From an uncultured Sunxiuqinia sp. (lineage in GTDB: Bacteria > Bacteroidota > Bacteroidia > Bacteroidales > Prolixibacteraceae): a stretch of DNA of 64,000 nt. Made by a program: the position numbers and the translations under genes. Below, one piece after another: positions 18,465 to 28,413 of the stretch. The notes under the pieces were generated by a model that made no database searches, had not been told where the DNA came from, and worked only from the letters and a program-made list of their open reading frames with translations. Each line of letters begins with the position of its first letter. Within the stretch, counting starts at the first letter, position 1. The stretch is taken from positions 124,001 through 188,000 of the forward strand of contig NZ_CANLZV010000004.1 of assembly GCF_947495665.1 (NCBI RefSeq), read 5' to 3'.

Positions 18465-18950
18465 TTACAATATTTTATTTTCGGATCGAATTCGCGCGTC
18501 TTTCCGATTGCCAACCAACTGGCCTGCCAGTAAGCCAAAAACAAGGCCAGGGATAAGAAAAAACCAGCGATCGGTAGCGGGAAACAGCAGGCTAAGCAGG
18601 AAACCAATTACGCCGGCCACTACAATAAAGTAAAAGCTGCATGAATAAGTATAGAAATAAGGCGGATAAAAGCCATGCTCTTTTTTCAGATGGCGAGCCA
18701 GCTTATCAATGTGCTTGTCGTAGCTACGTCGTTCTTTGCCAATTTGCGTAACAGCCTGCTTGATCGATGCCGATTGCTCTTCGATTTCCGGCTTTAACTG
18801 CTTACAGTGCGGACAACCATCCGAGAACTCATCAATCCGGCTAAGCATGCGAAGGTATTCGGCAACTCGCATAAAACGCAAATCACTTGCTTTGGTTCCT
18901 TCCAGCTCCTGCTCAACATGAGCGGTTAATCTCTGACTCCATTCTTTCAT
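18465..18950 (-). CDS. Small membrane protein with a CxxC motif, function unknown
   Basis: I do not recognise a family. This 161-residue protein has a soluble N-terminal half with one CPHCK motif near residue 46 and a helical charged stretch. Two hydrophobic helices follow in the C-terminal half (FYFIVVAGVIGFLLSLLF and WFFLIPGLVFGLLAGQLVG). The CxxC could bind a metal or be redox active, but only one pair is present. It is the gene after pnp. A terminator lies between them, ending about 8 nt before this start, so it depends on read-through or a promoter I cannot see. Confidence 0.65.
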   Translation of the reverse strand: MKEWSQRLTAHVEQELEGTKASDLRFMRVAEYLRMLSRIDEFSDGCPHCKQLKPEIEEQSASIKQAVTQIGKERRSYDKHIDKLARHLKKEHGFYPPYFYTYSCSFYFIVVAGVIGFLLSLLFPATDRWFFLIPGLVFGLLAGQLVGNRKDARIRSENKIL

Positions 18951-18958
18951 AATAGAAG

Positions 18959-18984
18959 AAAAAAAATGCCCGACAAGCGGGCAT
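18959..18984 (-). terminator. Intrinsic terminator of pnp
   Basis: ATGCCCG at 18966-18972 pairs with CGGGCAT at 18978-18984 over a five-base loop. On the - strand it is followed by eight T residues. It begins 18 bp after the pnp stop. Confidence 0.82.
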
Positions 18985-19001
18985 CTATTTATAAACTAGT
19001 A

Positions 19002-21266
19002 TTAGTCTCTGTTTTCTCTTGGCGGACGACGATCACCCCGGTTGTCGCGGTTTCCTCTTCCGTCCCGACGGTCACCTCCATCACGGCGTGGCGGACGACG
19101 ATCGCCTCCACGGTCGCTACGTTCGCGCTCCACATAACCTTCCGGTTTTGGAAGTAATGCTTTGCGAGAAAGTTTCAGTTTCCCATCGCGGTCAATATCC
19201 AGCAGTTTCACTTCTACCTCATCACCCACTTTCAAGGCGTCTTCCACATTGGTCAAACGCTCCCAGGTAATTTCAGAAATATGAAGCAAGCCTTCTTTGC
19301 CCGGCATAATTTCAATAAAAGCTCCAAAAGTGGTGATATTCTTCACCTTACCTTTGTAAGTTTCTCCTTTTTCAGGTAGTGCAATAATTCGTTTTACGCG
19401 CTCTTTAGCAGCTTCCAACGCATCTTTATTCAATCCTGAAATTTCAACCCAACCAAAATCATCGCGTTCTTCAATCACAATCACCGTGTTGGTTTCTTCC
19501 TGCATTTGCTGGATATTCTTACCTCCAGGTCCAATGATTGGTCCAATCATTTCCTTCGGAATCTGAATGGTTTCAACGCGTGGTACATTTGGTTTGTATT
19601 CGGCACGTGGCTCAGGAATAACCTCAAGGATTTTTCCAAGAATATGCTCGCGGCCTTTTTTGGCTTGATGCAAGGCTTGTGTCAGAACTTCATACGAAAG
19701 TCCGTCTACTTTGATATCCATTTGAGTAGCCGTAATACCTTTTTCGGTTCCGGTTACTTTGAAGTCCATATCACCCAAGTGATCCTCATCACCCAAGATG
19801 TCAGAAAGAACGGCAAATTTACCTGATTCCTTATCTGAAATCAATCCCATGGCAATACCTGAAACCGGACGTTTCATGTTCATACCGGCATCCAACATAC
19901 ACATTGTTCCGGCACACACAGTAGCCATAGACGATGATCCGTTTGACTCCAGAATATCAGAAACAACGCGCACCACATAAGGGAAATCCTGAGGGATCAT
20001 GCGTTTCAGGGCACGGAATGCCAGGTTACCGTGACCAATTTCACGACGACCCAGTCCGCGAGGTGTTTTTGCTTCACCTACACAGAAAGGAGGGAAGTTG
20101 TAATGCAACAGGAATTTTTCGGTTCCCTGGAAAGTTACATTATCAATCTTCTTAATGTCCATTTTTGTTCCCAAAGTAATGGATGAAAGCGATTGGGTTT
20201 CGCCACGGGTAAAGATGGCTGAGCCATGTGCACCTGGCAAGTAATCCACTTCACCCCAAATTGGGCGAATTTCGTCTGTTTTACGACCATCCAGACGAAT
20301 ACCTTCATCCAAAATCATGCGACGCATGGCCTCGCCTTCCACTTTGTGGAAATAGCGACGGATTAGTTTTTCGTCCTGTACCAAGTCAATTTCTTCATTC
20401 TCAGCATTGGCTTCCAAGTAAGCTTCTACGTAGTCATCCACAATCTTTGCAAACGACTCAATACGAACTTGCTTGTCAGTAATTTGCTGCTTGGCAACAT
20501 CATAACAAGGCTGAAACAAATCAGCCTCTACTTTGGCTTTCAGCTCCTCGTTGTTTACTTCGTGACAATACTCACGTTTCACAACACCTACTTCAGCGGC
20601 TAATTCTTCCTGTACTTTACAATGAACTTTAATGGCATCGTGAGCAACTTTAATGGCTTCCAGCATCTCTTCTTCCGAGACTTCATCCATTTCACCCTCT
20701 ACCATCATAATATTATCGTAGGTAGCTGCCACCATAATATCGATGTCAGCTTCGTCCAACTGAGCGCTGCTAGGGTTAACAATCAATTCTCCGGCAACAC
20801 GGGCTACGCGCACTTCAGAGATTGGTGCTTCAAAAGGTACGTCAGAAACGGCAATGGCAGCAGACGCAGCCAGCCCGGCCAATGAGTCGGCCATGACGTT
20901 TTCATCGTAGGAAATCAAGCTGATCATCACGGCTGTTTCAGCGTGGTAATCAGAAGGGAATAGCGGACGAAGAGCACGGTCAACCAAGCGGGCAACCAAG
21001 ATTTCATCGTCACTTGGGCGAGCTTCACGTTTTAGAAATCCACCGGGGAAACGACCTGCAGCCGAGAATTTTTCACGGTAATCAACCGAAACAGGCATGA
21101 AGTCAACATCTTCTTTAGCTTCTTTGGCTGAAACCACCGTGGCCAGCAACATGGTGTCACCCATTCTAACGACAACTGCACCATCAGCTTGCTTTGCCAA
21201 ACGACCCGTTTCAATCGAAATGGTCCGGCCATCGCCAAGGTCAATCGTTTTAATAATTTGATTCAT
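19002..21266 (-). CDS. pnp: Polyribonucleotide nucleotidyltransferase (PNPase)
   Basis: About 754 residues of the phosphorolytic 3'-5' exoribonuclease of the degradosome type. Two RNase PH-like domains (about residues 5-230 and 315-545) are joined by a helical linker. They are followed by a KH domain ([15 protein letters not shown]) and an S1 domain ([19 protein letters not shown]). After the S1 domain comes an Arg/Gly/Asp-rich tail of about 45 residues with repeated DRR and GGD units, which could contact RNA or proteins. I use the ATG at 21266 rather than a TTG two codons earlier. rpsO lies directly upstream, the classic rpsO-pnp order, but with a strong hairpin between them. Confidence 0.97.
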   Translation of the reverse strand: MNQIIKTIDLGDGRTISIETGRLAKQADGAVVVRMGDTMLLATVVSAKEAKEDVDFMPVSVDYREKFSAAGRFPGGFLKREARPSDDEILVARLVDRALRPLFPSDYHAETAVMISLISYDENVMADSLAGLAASAAIAVSDVPFEAPISEVRVARVAGELIVNPSSAQLDEADIDIMVAATYDNIMMVEGEMDEVSEEEMLEAIKVAHDAIKVHCKVQEELAAEVGVVKREYCHEVNNEELKAKVEADLFQPCYDVAKQQITDKQVRIESFAKIVDDYVEAYLEANAENEEIDLVQDEKLIRRYFHKVEGEAMRRMILDEGIRLDGRKTDEIRPIWGEVDYLPGAHGSAIFTRGETQSLSSITLGTKMDIKKIDNVTFQGTEKFLLHYNFPPFCVGEAKTPRGLGRREIGHGNLAFRALKRMIPQDFPYVVRVVSDILESNGSSSMATVCAGTMCMLDAGMNMKRPVSGIAMGLISDKESGKFAVLSDILGDEDHLGDMDFKVTGTEKGITATQMDIKVDGLSYEVLTQALHQAKKGREHILGKILEVIPEPRAEYKPNVPRVETIQIPKEMIGPIIGPGGKNIQQMQEETNTVIVIEERDDFGWVEISGLNKDALEAAKERVKRIIALPEKGETYKGKVKNITTFGAFIEIMPGKEGLLHISEITWERLTNVEDALKVGDEVEVKLLDIDRDGKLKLSRKALLPKPEGYVERERSDRGGDRRPPRRDGGDRRDGRGNRDNRGDRRPPRENRD

Positions 21267-21332
21267 AATCAATTTTTCAGATAAAATTTAACAATACGAA
21301 CTAAGTCGAATGGTGGTGGGGATTTCAAAAAT

Positions 21333-21364
21333 AAGAAAAGGCAATAACTTTATTGCCTTTTCTT
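21333..21364 (-). terminator. Hairpin between rpsO and pnp (terminator or processing site)
   Basis: A perfect 15-bp inverted repeat (21333-21347 with 21350-21364) has a two-base loop and U-rich flanks. In enteric bacteria the rpsO-pnp spacer carries a terminator and an RNase III site used in pnp autoregulation. A similar role is an inference here. Confidence 0.75.
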
Positions 21365-21372
21365 TTGTAAAA

Positions 21373-21642
21373 TTATCGACGTAATTTCAATTCTTTAATA
21401 ATCGCACGATATCTTTCGATATCTTTATTTTTCAAGTAGTCAAGCAAGTTACGACGCTTACCTACCAAACGAACCAAGGCACGCTGTGTACTATAGTCCT
21501 TTTTGTTTTTCTTCAGGTGTTCGGTTAAGTGAGAAATACGGAAAGAGAACAAGGCGATTTGTCCTTCTGCAGTACCCGTATCTTCTGCGTTTTTACCAAA
21601 TTTTTTGAAAAACTCTTTTTTTGTTTCTGAAGTTAAATACAT
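21373..21642 (-). CDS. rpsO: 30S ribosomal protein S15
   Basis: This 89-residue protein is the normal length for bacterial S15, a 16S rRNA central-domain binding protein of the small subunit. Typical segments are DTGTAEGQIALFSFRISHLTEHLK and GKRRNLLDYLKNKDIERY. It is the first gene of the rpsO-pnp pair. Confidence 0.97.
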   Translation of the reverse strand: MYLTSETKKEFFKKFGKNAEDTGTAEGQIALFSFRISHLTEHLKKNKKDYSTQRALVRLVGKRRNLLDYLKNKDIERYRAIIKELKLRR

Positions 21643-21910
21643 TTTTTCTTTTTTAAATTGTGATACAATTTTTAAACCGCTGCATCGCTTTCAATTACAA
21701 CCGCTTAAAATTAATTCCAAAAAACTTCCGCAAAAGTAATGAATATTCTTTGATTATCAATCCCAAAGATTGATTTTTCAGCCAAAAGAGTGCCTCATTC
21801 TGAATTGTTTGAAATCCGAGTCCACTTTCTGCAGCAGGCTGCCCTGCCTGCTATCAGCCCAACCGTCAAATGACAGTAAATCTTTCAGCCAGGCCCCATG
21901 TTCCTTACAT

Positions 21911-23194
21911 CTATTTTTGCTCAAACGCATGATTAACGAGCTTCACACCCAAATGACACTGCAAGCAACGCTTTGGAGTGCAATAGCCATTTTTCAATTG
22001 AATCAAAGCCTGGCTGTCAAAAGCAGACCGAACCGATACTCCCAATTCTTTCCAGTTCGAAATAATGGAATTGCTTTCGGCCGGTAGTTTCTCCAAAAAC
22101 TGCAGAGCCCTGTCTTTCAAGTATTGCCGGTTGTGGTATTCGCCATAAACGAACAAGAAAGGCACGACCGTATTGATTAAGATGTTTTGAAAGGCAGCAT
22201 CGCCCAATAGCTTAGGTCGGTTGCCCGATTCTTTGTTGAAACGATAATGGGTATCCCAATAGCCCGAAGCCTGAACCCGAAACAATTCACGGATTTCATG
22301 CAAATTATCCTTTTCAACCAAATTCGAAAACAAAGCCGAAGAGTGGTGCACCAAGGCGGCAAACTGTGCCAGCCGAACCGTCGGAAAATTGACCGGACGC
22401 AATCGTAAAAATTTCCAGAGATGAGCTTCAATGGGCTTTAATCGGTACTTTTTATACAAAAACCCGTATTCTTTCTGTAAGGCCAGAAAGTAATCGTCCC
22501 CCAACAACTGTTCGTTCAACAAGCCGGCATTTCCAAACAGTAAGGCTTCCAACTGAAACAGGTCATTCTTATGCTTCGCCAAAGTTTGAACCGGTAAAGC
22601 CCGGGCCAGCAGCTCAAACGGCAGGGCATTGGTTTTCAAGCCAAAATTACGCGCCAGAAACAGGTAAAAGGTTTCGTTCCAATCGTTCTTGTTAAGTGTC
22701 AGCTGGTCAACAATAGCCCGTGTTTTTTGCTGCAAGCGCTCCACCATCAGCCCATGAAACCAAATTTGCAAAGCCATAGAATCTATTTCATGAAAACGGT
22801 CGGCACACGCAATCCAACGATCAGATTTCAGCAATTTTTGATAATTCTCTTCCAGGTAAGATGGATACTGAAGCACCAGACTTGGAACCTCTTCGCCTGC
22901 TGAGGTTTTCACTTCTACATTGTTTTCGCGCACCACATGCAACACCACGTTGTCATAAGCGGCATCCTTTTCATGCTGGTGCAGGTACCAATCCGATGCT
23001 TTTTGATGAATCTCAACATTGCCGGCCCAGGTTGTTTCACCAATCTTAACCCGCGCGTTAAAGAAATCGGGACCAGCATCGGTATTCGGCTGCCCGGGAT
23101 GAACCACCTCGACCACTTCCCCATCTTCGGTCTTTAAATTACCCGCCCTAAATAACCGGTGCTTCCATATAAACTGAAGAAAAGCCTCGTTCAT
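21911..23194 (-). CDS. DUF2851 family protein
   Basis: This 427-residue cytoplasmic protein is of unknown function. The N-terminus EAFLQFIWKHRLF and the segment PNTDAGPDFFNARVKIG followed by WAGNVEIHQKASDW are hallmarks of DUF2851, a family found almost only in Bacteroidota. The D-G-P-D-F-F-N and G-N-V-E-I-H pattern looks like a restriction-nuclease-like beta core with acidic residues. I offer that as an impression from the pattern, not a demonstrated activity. The C-terminus ends with a Cys-containing CTPKRCLQCHLG that may bind zinc. No operon partner is evident. Confidence 0.85.
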   Translation of the reverse strand: MNEAFLQFIWKHRLFRAGNLKTEDGEVVEVVHPGQPNTDAGPDFFNARVKIGETTWAGNVEIHQKASDWYLHQHEKDAAYDNVVLHVVRENNVEVKTSAGEEVPSLVLQYPSYLEENYQKLLKSDRWIACADRFHEIDSMALQIWFHGLMVERLQQKTRAIVDQLTLNKNDWNETFYLFLARNFGLKTNALPFELLARALPVQTLAKHKNDLFQLEALLFGNAGLLNEQLLGDDYFLALQKEYGFLYKKYRLKPIEAHLWKFLRLRPVNFPTVRLAQFAALVHHSSALFSNLVEKDNLHEIRELFRVQASGYWDTHYRFNKESGNRPKLLGDAAFQNILINTVVPFLFVYGEYHNRQYLKDRALQFLEKLPAESNSIISNWKELGVSVRSAFDSQALIQLKNGYCTPKRCLQCHLGVKLVNHAFEQK

Positions 23195-23253
23195 AATGAC
23201 TTATTTTCCACTAAAGTTATGAAAAATATGAGTTACTGACAGCCTGTTGTACA

Positions 23254-23307
23254 AAACAAAAAGGACGACTGCCATCCCCTTTAACCGGGTAATTGCAATC
23301 GTCCTTT
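23254..23307 (-). terminator. Intrinsic terminator of nagB
   Basis: AAAGGACGA at 23260-23268 pairs with TCGTCCTTT at 23299-23307. On the - strand, U-rich sequence follows. The loop is long (30 nt) and GC-containing, so confidence is moderate. Confidence 0.6.
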
Positions 23308-23332
23308 CAATGCGCTATTGGCTGGGGTCAGG

Positions 23333-24160
23333 CTACCAAACCAAATCTGAAGCGGCTAATTTATCCGCGTCCAAATTATCTGCTTCAATTGATTTGAAAT
23401 GCTTGTAAGTACCCACTTTCAGTTCATAAGTTGCCTGCTCGTCACAAACAATCATTCCTTTGGGGTGCAGTTGCAGCGCGCTGATGGTCCACATGTGGTT
23501 CACTCCTTCTTCAACAGCATGGCGTAAAGCTCTTGCTTTCGACAGACCATTCACAATAATTACCACTTCTCTGGCATCCAGGACAGTTCCAACACCAACG
23601 GTCAGTGAGCTTTTAGGCACCTTATTTACGTCATTGTCAAAAAAGCGTGAGTTGGCCACCATGGTATCGTAGTTCAACTCTTTGTCGCGTGTGCGAGATA
23701 CCAACGATGAACCAGGCTCATTAAAAGCAATGTGTCCGTCAGCACCAATTCCACCTAAAAACAAATCAATTCCACCAACCGATTTAATTTTATCCTCGTA
23801 ACGTTGGCATTCTGCTTTCACATCCGAGACATTGCCATTCAGAATGTTAACATTCTTTTCCTGAATATCGATATGTGAAAAGAAATTATCCCACATAAAC
23901 GAGTGGTAACTCTGAGGGTGATCTTTAGGAATTCCCACGTATTCATCCATATTGAAGGTCACCACATTTTTAAAGCTCACTTTTCCGGCTTTATGCAAGG
24001 CAATTAACTCTTCGTAAGTTGCCAATGGAGAGGACCCTGTTGGTAAGCCCAGGACAAATGGTTTTTCTTCGGTAGCATTGGCTAACTGAATTCTTCGCGC
24101 GATGTAGTTGGCCACCCAACGTGACGCAACCTGATGTGTTTCTTGAATAATTAATCTCAC
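23333..24160 (-). CDS. nagB: Glucosamine-6-phosphate deaminase
   Basis: This 275-residue enzyme converts glucosamine-6-phosphate to fructose-6-phosphate and ammonia, the entry of amino sugars into glycolysis. Diagnostic segments are [18 protein letters not shown] (phosphate loop), [13 protein letters not shown] (catalytic Asp), [18 protein letters not shown] and [15 protein letters not shown]. Start is GTG at 24160; an ATG 10 bp upstream is closed by a stop after two codons. No N-acetylglucosamine-6-phosphate deacetylase gene is adjacent. Confidence 0.96.
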   Translation of the reverse strand: MRLIIQETHQVASRWVANYIARRIQLANATEEKPFVLGLPTGSSPLATYEELIALHKAGKVSFKNVVTFNMDEYVGIPKDHPQSYHSFMWDNFFSHIDIQEKNVNILNGNVSDVKAECQRYEDKIKSVGGIDLFLGGIGADGHIAFNEPGSSLVSRTRDKELNYDTMVANSRFFDNDVNKVPKSSLTVGVGTVLDAREVVIIVNGLSKARALRHAVEEGVNHMWTISALQLHPKGMIVCDEQATYELKVGTYKHFKSIEADNLDADKLAASDLVW

Positions 24161-24483
24161 GTTATTTCATGTTTTAATGTGAATAGTTCTATTATACGGC
24201 TAATTGCTTCCCGGCTTTAAGAAGGGTTTAAACTTCCAGAGGCAAACCGCTTACACAGCCTTTGACAGAGCAAAATGCAAAGCTACAATTTTTACCATTA
24301 AAGCCTCCATTGCCAAGCCGAATTAACTGTTTACTAACACTCGTGTCGTTTTAAAGCACTCCCGAACAAATCAAAAATCAAACTCACTTGCTAAATTTTC
24401 ATTTTTGGAACATCATTCTACAGAAAAGGGCAACACAAAGCATGTATTTATGACAAAAAGCTGGTAAATTTATTCTGAAAGGA
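24161..24483. promoter_or_regulatory. Divergent intergenic region with a candidate nagB -7 box
   Basis: The 323 bp between nagB and the VTT gene hold no open frame I would call. On the - strand, TAGCTTTG at 24285-24278 matches TAnnTTTG and would give a nagB leader of about 110 nt. No clear -33 element lies at canonical spacing. Confidence 0.35.
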
Positions 24484-25017
24484 ATGAATGCCATGAACAG
24501 GTCCTACTTCAAACTGAAACAAATACTGCCTTTCCTGATTCTGGCAGCACTGGCTGTAACCATTGTTTCACTTACAGTTGGAAAGGAAATATACGGACAT
24601 CGCGAACACAACCTGCTGTCCTTTGGCGTGGTTAACTTTTCAGGCTATTTGTTCTTCTTAGTCATGCCGGTAGAGCTGGCGTTTATTTACTACCTCACCT
24701 CGGGTATGGATGTAATGCTGCTGAACCTGCTGGCAATAAGTACAGCACTGGCCGCACAGGTCATTGATTATTACATCGGGCGTTTCTTTAGCGGGCGCAT
24801 CATCGACCAGCTGATTGGTCGCCACCGGTATGAAAAAGCCAAAGAGGAGATCCGAAGATATGGCAACATCACCATTTTTGTTTTCAACCTGCTGCCACTT
24901 TCCTCCCCGGTTATTTTACTGGCCGCCGGCATGCTCAAGCATAACCTGAAAGAAACGCTTTTCTACAGTTTGCTGGGCTTGTTTTTGAAATACCTGCTGA
25001 TCAGCCTCATTTTTTAA
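24484..25017 (+). CDS. VTT/DedA-like small-type membrane protein
   Basis: This 177-residue inner-membrane protein has four to five hydrophobic segments: ILPFLILAALAVTIVSLTV, YLFFLVMPVELAFIYYL, LLNLLAISTALAAQVIDYYIG, a Pro-rich FNLLPLSSPVILLAAGML and the C-terminal FYSLLGLFLKYLLISLIF. The arrangement with DYYIGRFF, and a helix-breaking proline pair in NLLPLSSP, resembles the VTT (SNARE-associated/DedA, YqaA-like) family. Members of that family are implicated in lipid scrambling or transport across the inner membrane. The match is by pattern only. It is a single gene followed by a terminator. Confidence 0.65.
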   Translation: MNAMNRSYFKLKQILPFLILAALAVTIVSLTVGKEIYGHREHNLLSFGVVNFSGYLFFLVMPVELAFIYYLTSGMDVMLLNLLAISTALAAQVIDYYIGRFFSGRIIDQLIGRHRYEKAKEEIRRYGNITIFVFNLLPLSSPVILLAAGMLKHNLKETLFYSLLGLFLKYLLISLIF

Positions 25018-25023
25018 CGGCAT

Positions 25024-25064
25024 AAAAAAACCCGAAGCAGATTCGGCACTTCGGGTTGATTTTA
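25024..25064. terminator. Bidirectional intrinsic terminator
   Basis: AACCCGAAG at 25029-25037 pairs with CTTCGGGTT at 25049-25057, with an A-run on the left and T-rich sequence on the right. It lies between the convergent VTT gene and pyrF. Confidence 0.85.
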
Positions 25065-25081
25065 TCTTATGCGAAAAGCGC

Positions 25082-25915
25082 TTACAACAACTCTGCTTCC
25101 AGCAACAATTCTTCCATATCAACCTGCACATCCATCGCGGCTTCGCGGGCTTTTTCAGCAAAGTCCGTATCATTCGAAGCATAAATAATTCCACGCGATG
25201 AGTTAACCAACAGGCCACACTGGTCATTCATGCCGTATTTGGCTACTTCTTCCAGGCTACCTCCTTGTGCACCAACACCAGGAACCAATAAAAAATGATC
25301 AGGCACAATGGCCCGAATTTCTTCCAGTTTCTCAGCCTTAGTAGCTCCAACCACATACATCATGTTATCGGTATCGCCCCATTGCTGCGATGTTTTCAAG
25401 ACCGTTTCGAACAGCATTTCGCCATTGGCCTCATTTTTCAGAAACTGAAAATCGAAAGCACCTTTGTTTGAAGTCAGTGCCAACAGAATAACCCACTTAT
25501 CCAGGTAAGTCATGAATGGCTTCACCGAATCTTCGCCCATATAGGGAGCAACGGTTACCGCATCAAAGTCCATCCGATCAAAAAATGCCCGAGCATACAA
25601 GTTCGAGGTGTTTCCAATATCGCCCCGTTTGGCATCGGCAATAATAAATTGCTCCGGATATTTTTCACGAATGTAGTGCACCGTTTTCTCCAGGCTTTCC
25701 CAACCGGTAACACCCAAACTTTCGTAGAAAGCCAAGTTGGGTTTATAAGCCACACAAAGATCCTGCGTAGCATCAATAATTTCTTTATTGAAAGCAAAGA
25801 TCGGGTCAGAAGTTTCTTTCAGGTGTGCAGGAATTTTCAGGATATCAGAATCCAGGCCCACACATAAAAAACTTCTTTTTTTTCTGATCTGTTCAAATAA
25901 TTGTTCGCGGTTCAT
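25082..25915 (-). CDS. pyrF: Orotidine-5'-phosphate decarboxylase (group 2)
   Basis: This 277-residue enzyme catalyses the last step of UMP synthesis. It has the opening [12 protein letters not shown], the catalytic [15 protein letters not shown] (Lys and Asp of the decarboxylase site) and the phosphate loop VPGVGAQGG. Its length fits the longer group-2 enzymes common in Bacteroidota and actinobacteria. It lies 58 bp downstream of prfA on the same strand. Confidence 0.95.
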   Translation of the reverse strand: MNREQLFEQIRKKRSFLCVGLDSDILKIPAHLKETSDPIFAFNKEIIDATQDLCVAYKPNLAFYESLGVTGWESLEKTVHYIREKYPEQFIIADAKRGDIGNTSNLYARAFFDRMDFDAVTVAPYMGEDSVKPFMTYLDKWVILLALTSNKGAFDFQFLKNEANGEMLFETVLKTSQQWGDTDNMMYVVGATKAEKLEEIRAIVPDHFLLVPGVGAQGGSLEEVAKYGMNDQCGLLVNSSRGIIYASNDTDFAEKAREAAMDVQVDMEELLLEAELL

Positions 25916-25973
25916 GTTTATGCTGTTTTAACAAAGGGGTGACCCAAAGCCACCCCCTCACTAATATTTTAAT

Positions 25974-27059
25974 TTAAATTTCTGCTTCTTTCAGTCGTTC
26001 TGAATTTTCTTCGACCATCAGCTTTTCGATAATCTCATCGATGTCGCCATTGATAATAGCCTGCAAATTATAAAGCGTCAGGTTGATGCGGTGATCGGTT
26101 ACCCGGCCTTGTGGCCAGTTGTAGGTCCGAATTTTAGCTGAACGGTCGCCGGTTGACACCATGGTTTTCCGTTTCGAAGCAATCTCATCCAGGTATTTCT
26201 GGTGCTCCATGTTGTAAATACGGGTCCGCAGTTCGGCCATCGCTTTATCCAGGTTTTTAAGCTTCGATTTTTGATCCTGGCACTGCACCACAATTCCGGT
26301 CGGAATGTGTGTCAGACGAATGGCCGAATAAGTGGTGTTCACCGACTGTCCACCCGGACCTGACGAACAGAACTCATCACGACGAATGTCTTCGTTTCGC
26401 AGTTCAATATCGAACTCTTCCGCTTCAGGAAGCACCGCTACCGAAGCAGCCGAGGTGTGCACACGCCCCTGTGTTTCCGTCTGAGGAACACGTTGTACCC
26501 GGTGTACGCCTGATTCATATTTCAGCACACCATAAACGCCTTCGCCCGTAACGGTTGCTACAATTTCCTTGTATCCGCCCGAGGTACCTTCATTCACGGT
26601 AGTCACTTCCATGCGCCAGCCCTTTTTCTCGCAATACTTCGAGTACATGCGGTACAGGTCGCCGGCAAAAATACTGGCTTCATCACCACCAGCTCCTGCG
26701 CGAATCTCCAAAATGGCATTCTTGCTATCTTCCGGATCAGCCGGAACCAGCAAGAGTTTTATTTCTTTTTCTTTGGCCGGAAGCAGCTCTTCGCTGGCTT
26801 CAATTTCTTCGCGGGCCATTTCGCGGATTTCTTCATCCGTTTCCTGTGCCAGCATTTCTTTACCCGATTCGATATTATCCACCAGGCTACGGAATTCTTT
26901 AAAGGCTTTCACCAAAGATTCCAGCCGCTTGTATTCCTGGCTTAGTTTCACGTATCGCTTCATGTCAGCCATTACCGACGGATCGGTAATCTGTTGGCCT
27001 ACTTCATCCAGCCGATGCTGAATGGCTTGGTACTTTTCTAATATTGAATGGTCTGCCAT
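25974..27059 (-). CDS. prfA: Peptide chain release factor 1
   Basis: This 361-residue protein recognises UAA and UAG stop codons and triggers peptide release. It has the PAT-type codon-recognition region (within the VHRVQRVPQTETQGRVHTS stretch) and the GGQ peptidyl-transferase motif at residues 236-238 (SSGPGGQSVNTTYSA), whose glutamine is methylated by PrmC, also encoded in this window at 33881. Length is normal. It lies between purM and pyrF on the same strand, with gaps of 109 and 58 bp. Confidence 0.96.
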   Translation of the reverse strand: MADHSILEKYQAIQHRLDEVGQQITDPSVMADMKRYVKLSQEYKRLESLVKAFKEFRSLVDNIESGKEMLAQETDEEIREMAREEIEASEELLPAKEKEIKLLLVPADPEDSKNAILEIRAGAGGDEASIFAGDLYRMYSKYCEKKGWRMEVTTVNEGTSGGYKEIVATVTGEGVYGVLKYESGVHRVQRVPQTETQGRVHTSAASVAVLPEAEEFDIELRNEDIRRDEFCSSGPGGQSVNTTYSAIRLTHIPTGIVVQCQDQKSKLKNLDKAMAELRTRIYNMEHQKYLDEIASKRKTMVSTGDRSAKIRTYNWPQGRVTDHRINLTLYNLQAIINGDIDEIIEKLMVEENSERLKEAEI

Positions 27060-27168
27060 ATTTTATATTCCAAATTCCAAGTTTAAAAATCCATCATCAA
27101 AAACGATTGAACTGCTACAAAAGCCTTGACTTTTGCGGTTCCGAATTGCTTCCATAAAGCAATCAGAG

Positions 27169-28335
27169 CTAGTACTCAAAGGTTCCGAACTCGGATTCGA
27201 TCGTTAGTTTTTTCCCTTCGCAAGCCTCAACCCGACCAACAATCTGCGCATCAATGTTAAATGATTTTGATATTTCAATGATTGATTCTGCAAACTCCGG
27301 TTTCAGGTAAATTTCCATACGGTGCCCCATGTTAAATACTTTGTACATTTCGGACCACTCGGTTTTTGATTCTTCCTGAATCAATTTAAACAACGGAGGA
27401 ACAGGGAAAAGGTTATTTTTAATTACATGCACCTGATCTACAAAGTGCAGCACTTTGGTTTGCGCACCGCCCGAGCAGTGCACCATGCCATGAATATCAG
27501 CGCGGTGATGATCCAAAATTTTCTTGATCACCGGCGCATAAGTCCGTGTTGGAGAAAGCACCAGTTTCCCGGCATCCAGGCCAAGGTTGTCAATGGCATC
27601 GGTTAGCTTTTTGCTACCGGAATAAACCAAATCAGCCGGAACTTCCGAGTCAAAACTTTCCGGATATTTCTGGGCCAGGTAGTTGGCAAATACATCGTGA
27701 CGAGCCGAAGTCAGTCCATTGCTGCCCATCCCGCCATTGTATTCCTTTTCGTAAGTGGCCTGACCAAAAGAAGCCAGTCCAACAATCACATCGCCCGGCT
27801 GAATGTTATCGGCCGAAATCACATCTTCGCGCTTCATCCGGCAAGTTACCGTTGAATCAACAATGATGGTGCGTACCAGGTCGCCCACATCAGCTGTTTC
27901 GCCGCCTGTAGGATAAACCCCAACGCCCATTTCCTGCAACTCTTTGCACAGTTCATCGGTTCCGTTGATGATGGCTGCAATAACTTCGCCTGTAATTTTA
28001 TTCTTGTTCCGACCAATGGTTGACGACAACAGGATATTGTCGGTTGCACCCACACACAGCAGGTCGTCAATATTCATAATCAGAGCATCCTGCGCAATGC
28101 CTTTCCACACCGACACATCGCCGGTTTCTTTCCAGTACATGTACGCTAAGGAAGATTTGGTACCAGCACCGTCAGCGTGCATAATGTTACACCACGCCGG
28201 ATCGCCGCCCAGCACATCGGGAATAATTTTGCAAAATGCGTTTGGAAACAATCCCTTGTCAATATTTTTAATGGCCTGATGGACATCTTCTTTCGATGCG
28301 GAAACGCCCCGCGCCATGTACCTGTTATCGCTCAT
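27169..28335 (-). CDS. purM: Phosphoribosylformylglycinamidine cyclo-ligase (AIR synthetase), long form
   Basis: This 388-residue PurM-fold enzyme closes the imidazole ring of the purine pathway using ATP. Visible features are the N-terminal YMARGVSASKEDVHQAI, the glycine-rich ADGAGTKSSLAYMY, DALIMNIDDLLCVGA, PTGGETADVGD and the C-terminal HCSGGAQTKVLHF. The protein is longer than enterobacterial PurM (about 345), as is usual in Bacteroidota. It is followed by prfA and pyrF on the same strand. Confidence 0.9.
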   Translation of the reverse strand: MSDNRYMARGVSASKEDVHQAIKNIDKGLFPNAFCKIIPDVLGGDPAWCNIMHADGAGTKSSLAYMYWKETGDVSVWKGIAQDALIMNIDDLLCVGATDNILLSSTIGRNKNKITGEVIAAIINGTDELCKELQEMGVGVYPTGGETADVGDLVRTIIVDSTVTCRMKREDVISADNIQPGDVIVGLASFGQATYEKEYNGGMGSNGLTSARHDVFANYLAQKYPESFDSEVPADLVYSGSKKLTDAIDNLGLDAGKLVLSPTRTYAPVIKKILDHHRADIHGMVHCSGGAQTKVLHFVDQVHVIKNNLFPVPPLFKLIQEESKTEWSEMYKVFNMGHRMEIYLKPEFAESIIEISKSFNIDAQIVGRVEACEGKKLTIESEFGTFEY

Positions 28336-28360
28336 AAAATCAGTCTGTATTTTCAGGCCA

Positions 28361-28368
28361 CAAAGTTA
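28361..28368 (-). promoter_or_regulatory. Candidate -7 box of purM
   Basis: On the - strand this reads TAACTTTG, matching TAnnTTTG, 26 bp before the purM ATG. No -33 TTG at canonical spacing. Confidence 0.4.
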
Positions 28369-28413
28369 ATATTTTTAGGCGATTCTGAAATTAGTAATTT
28401 GAAGGTATTCGCA

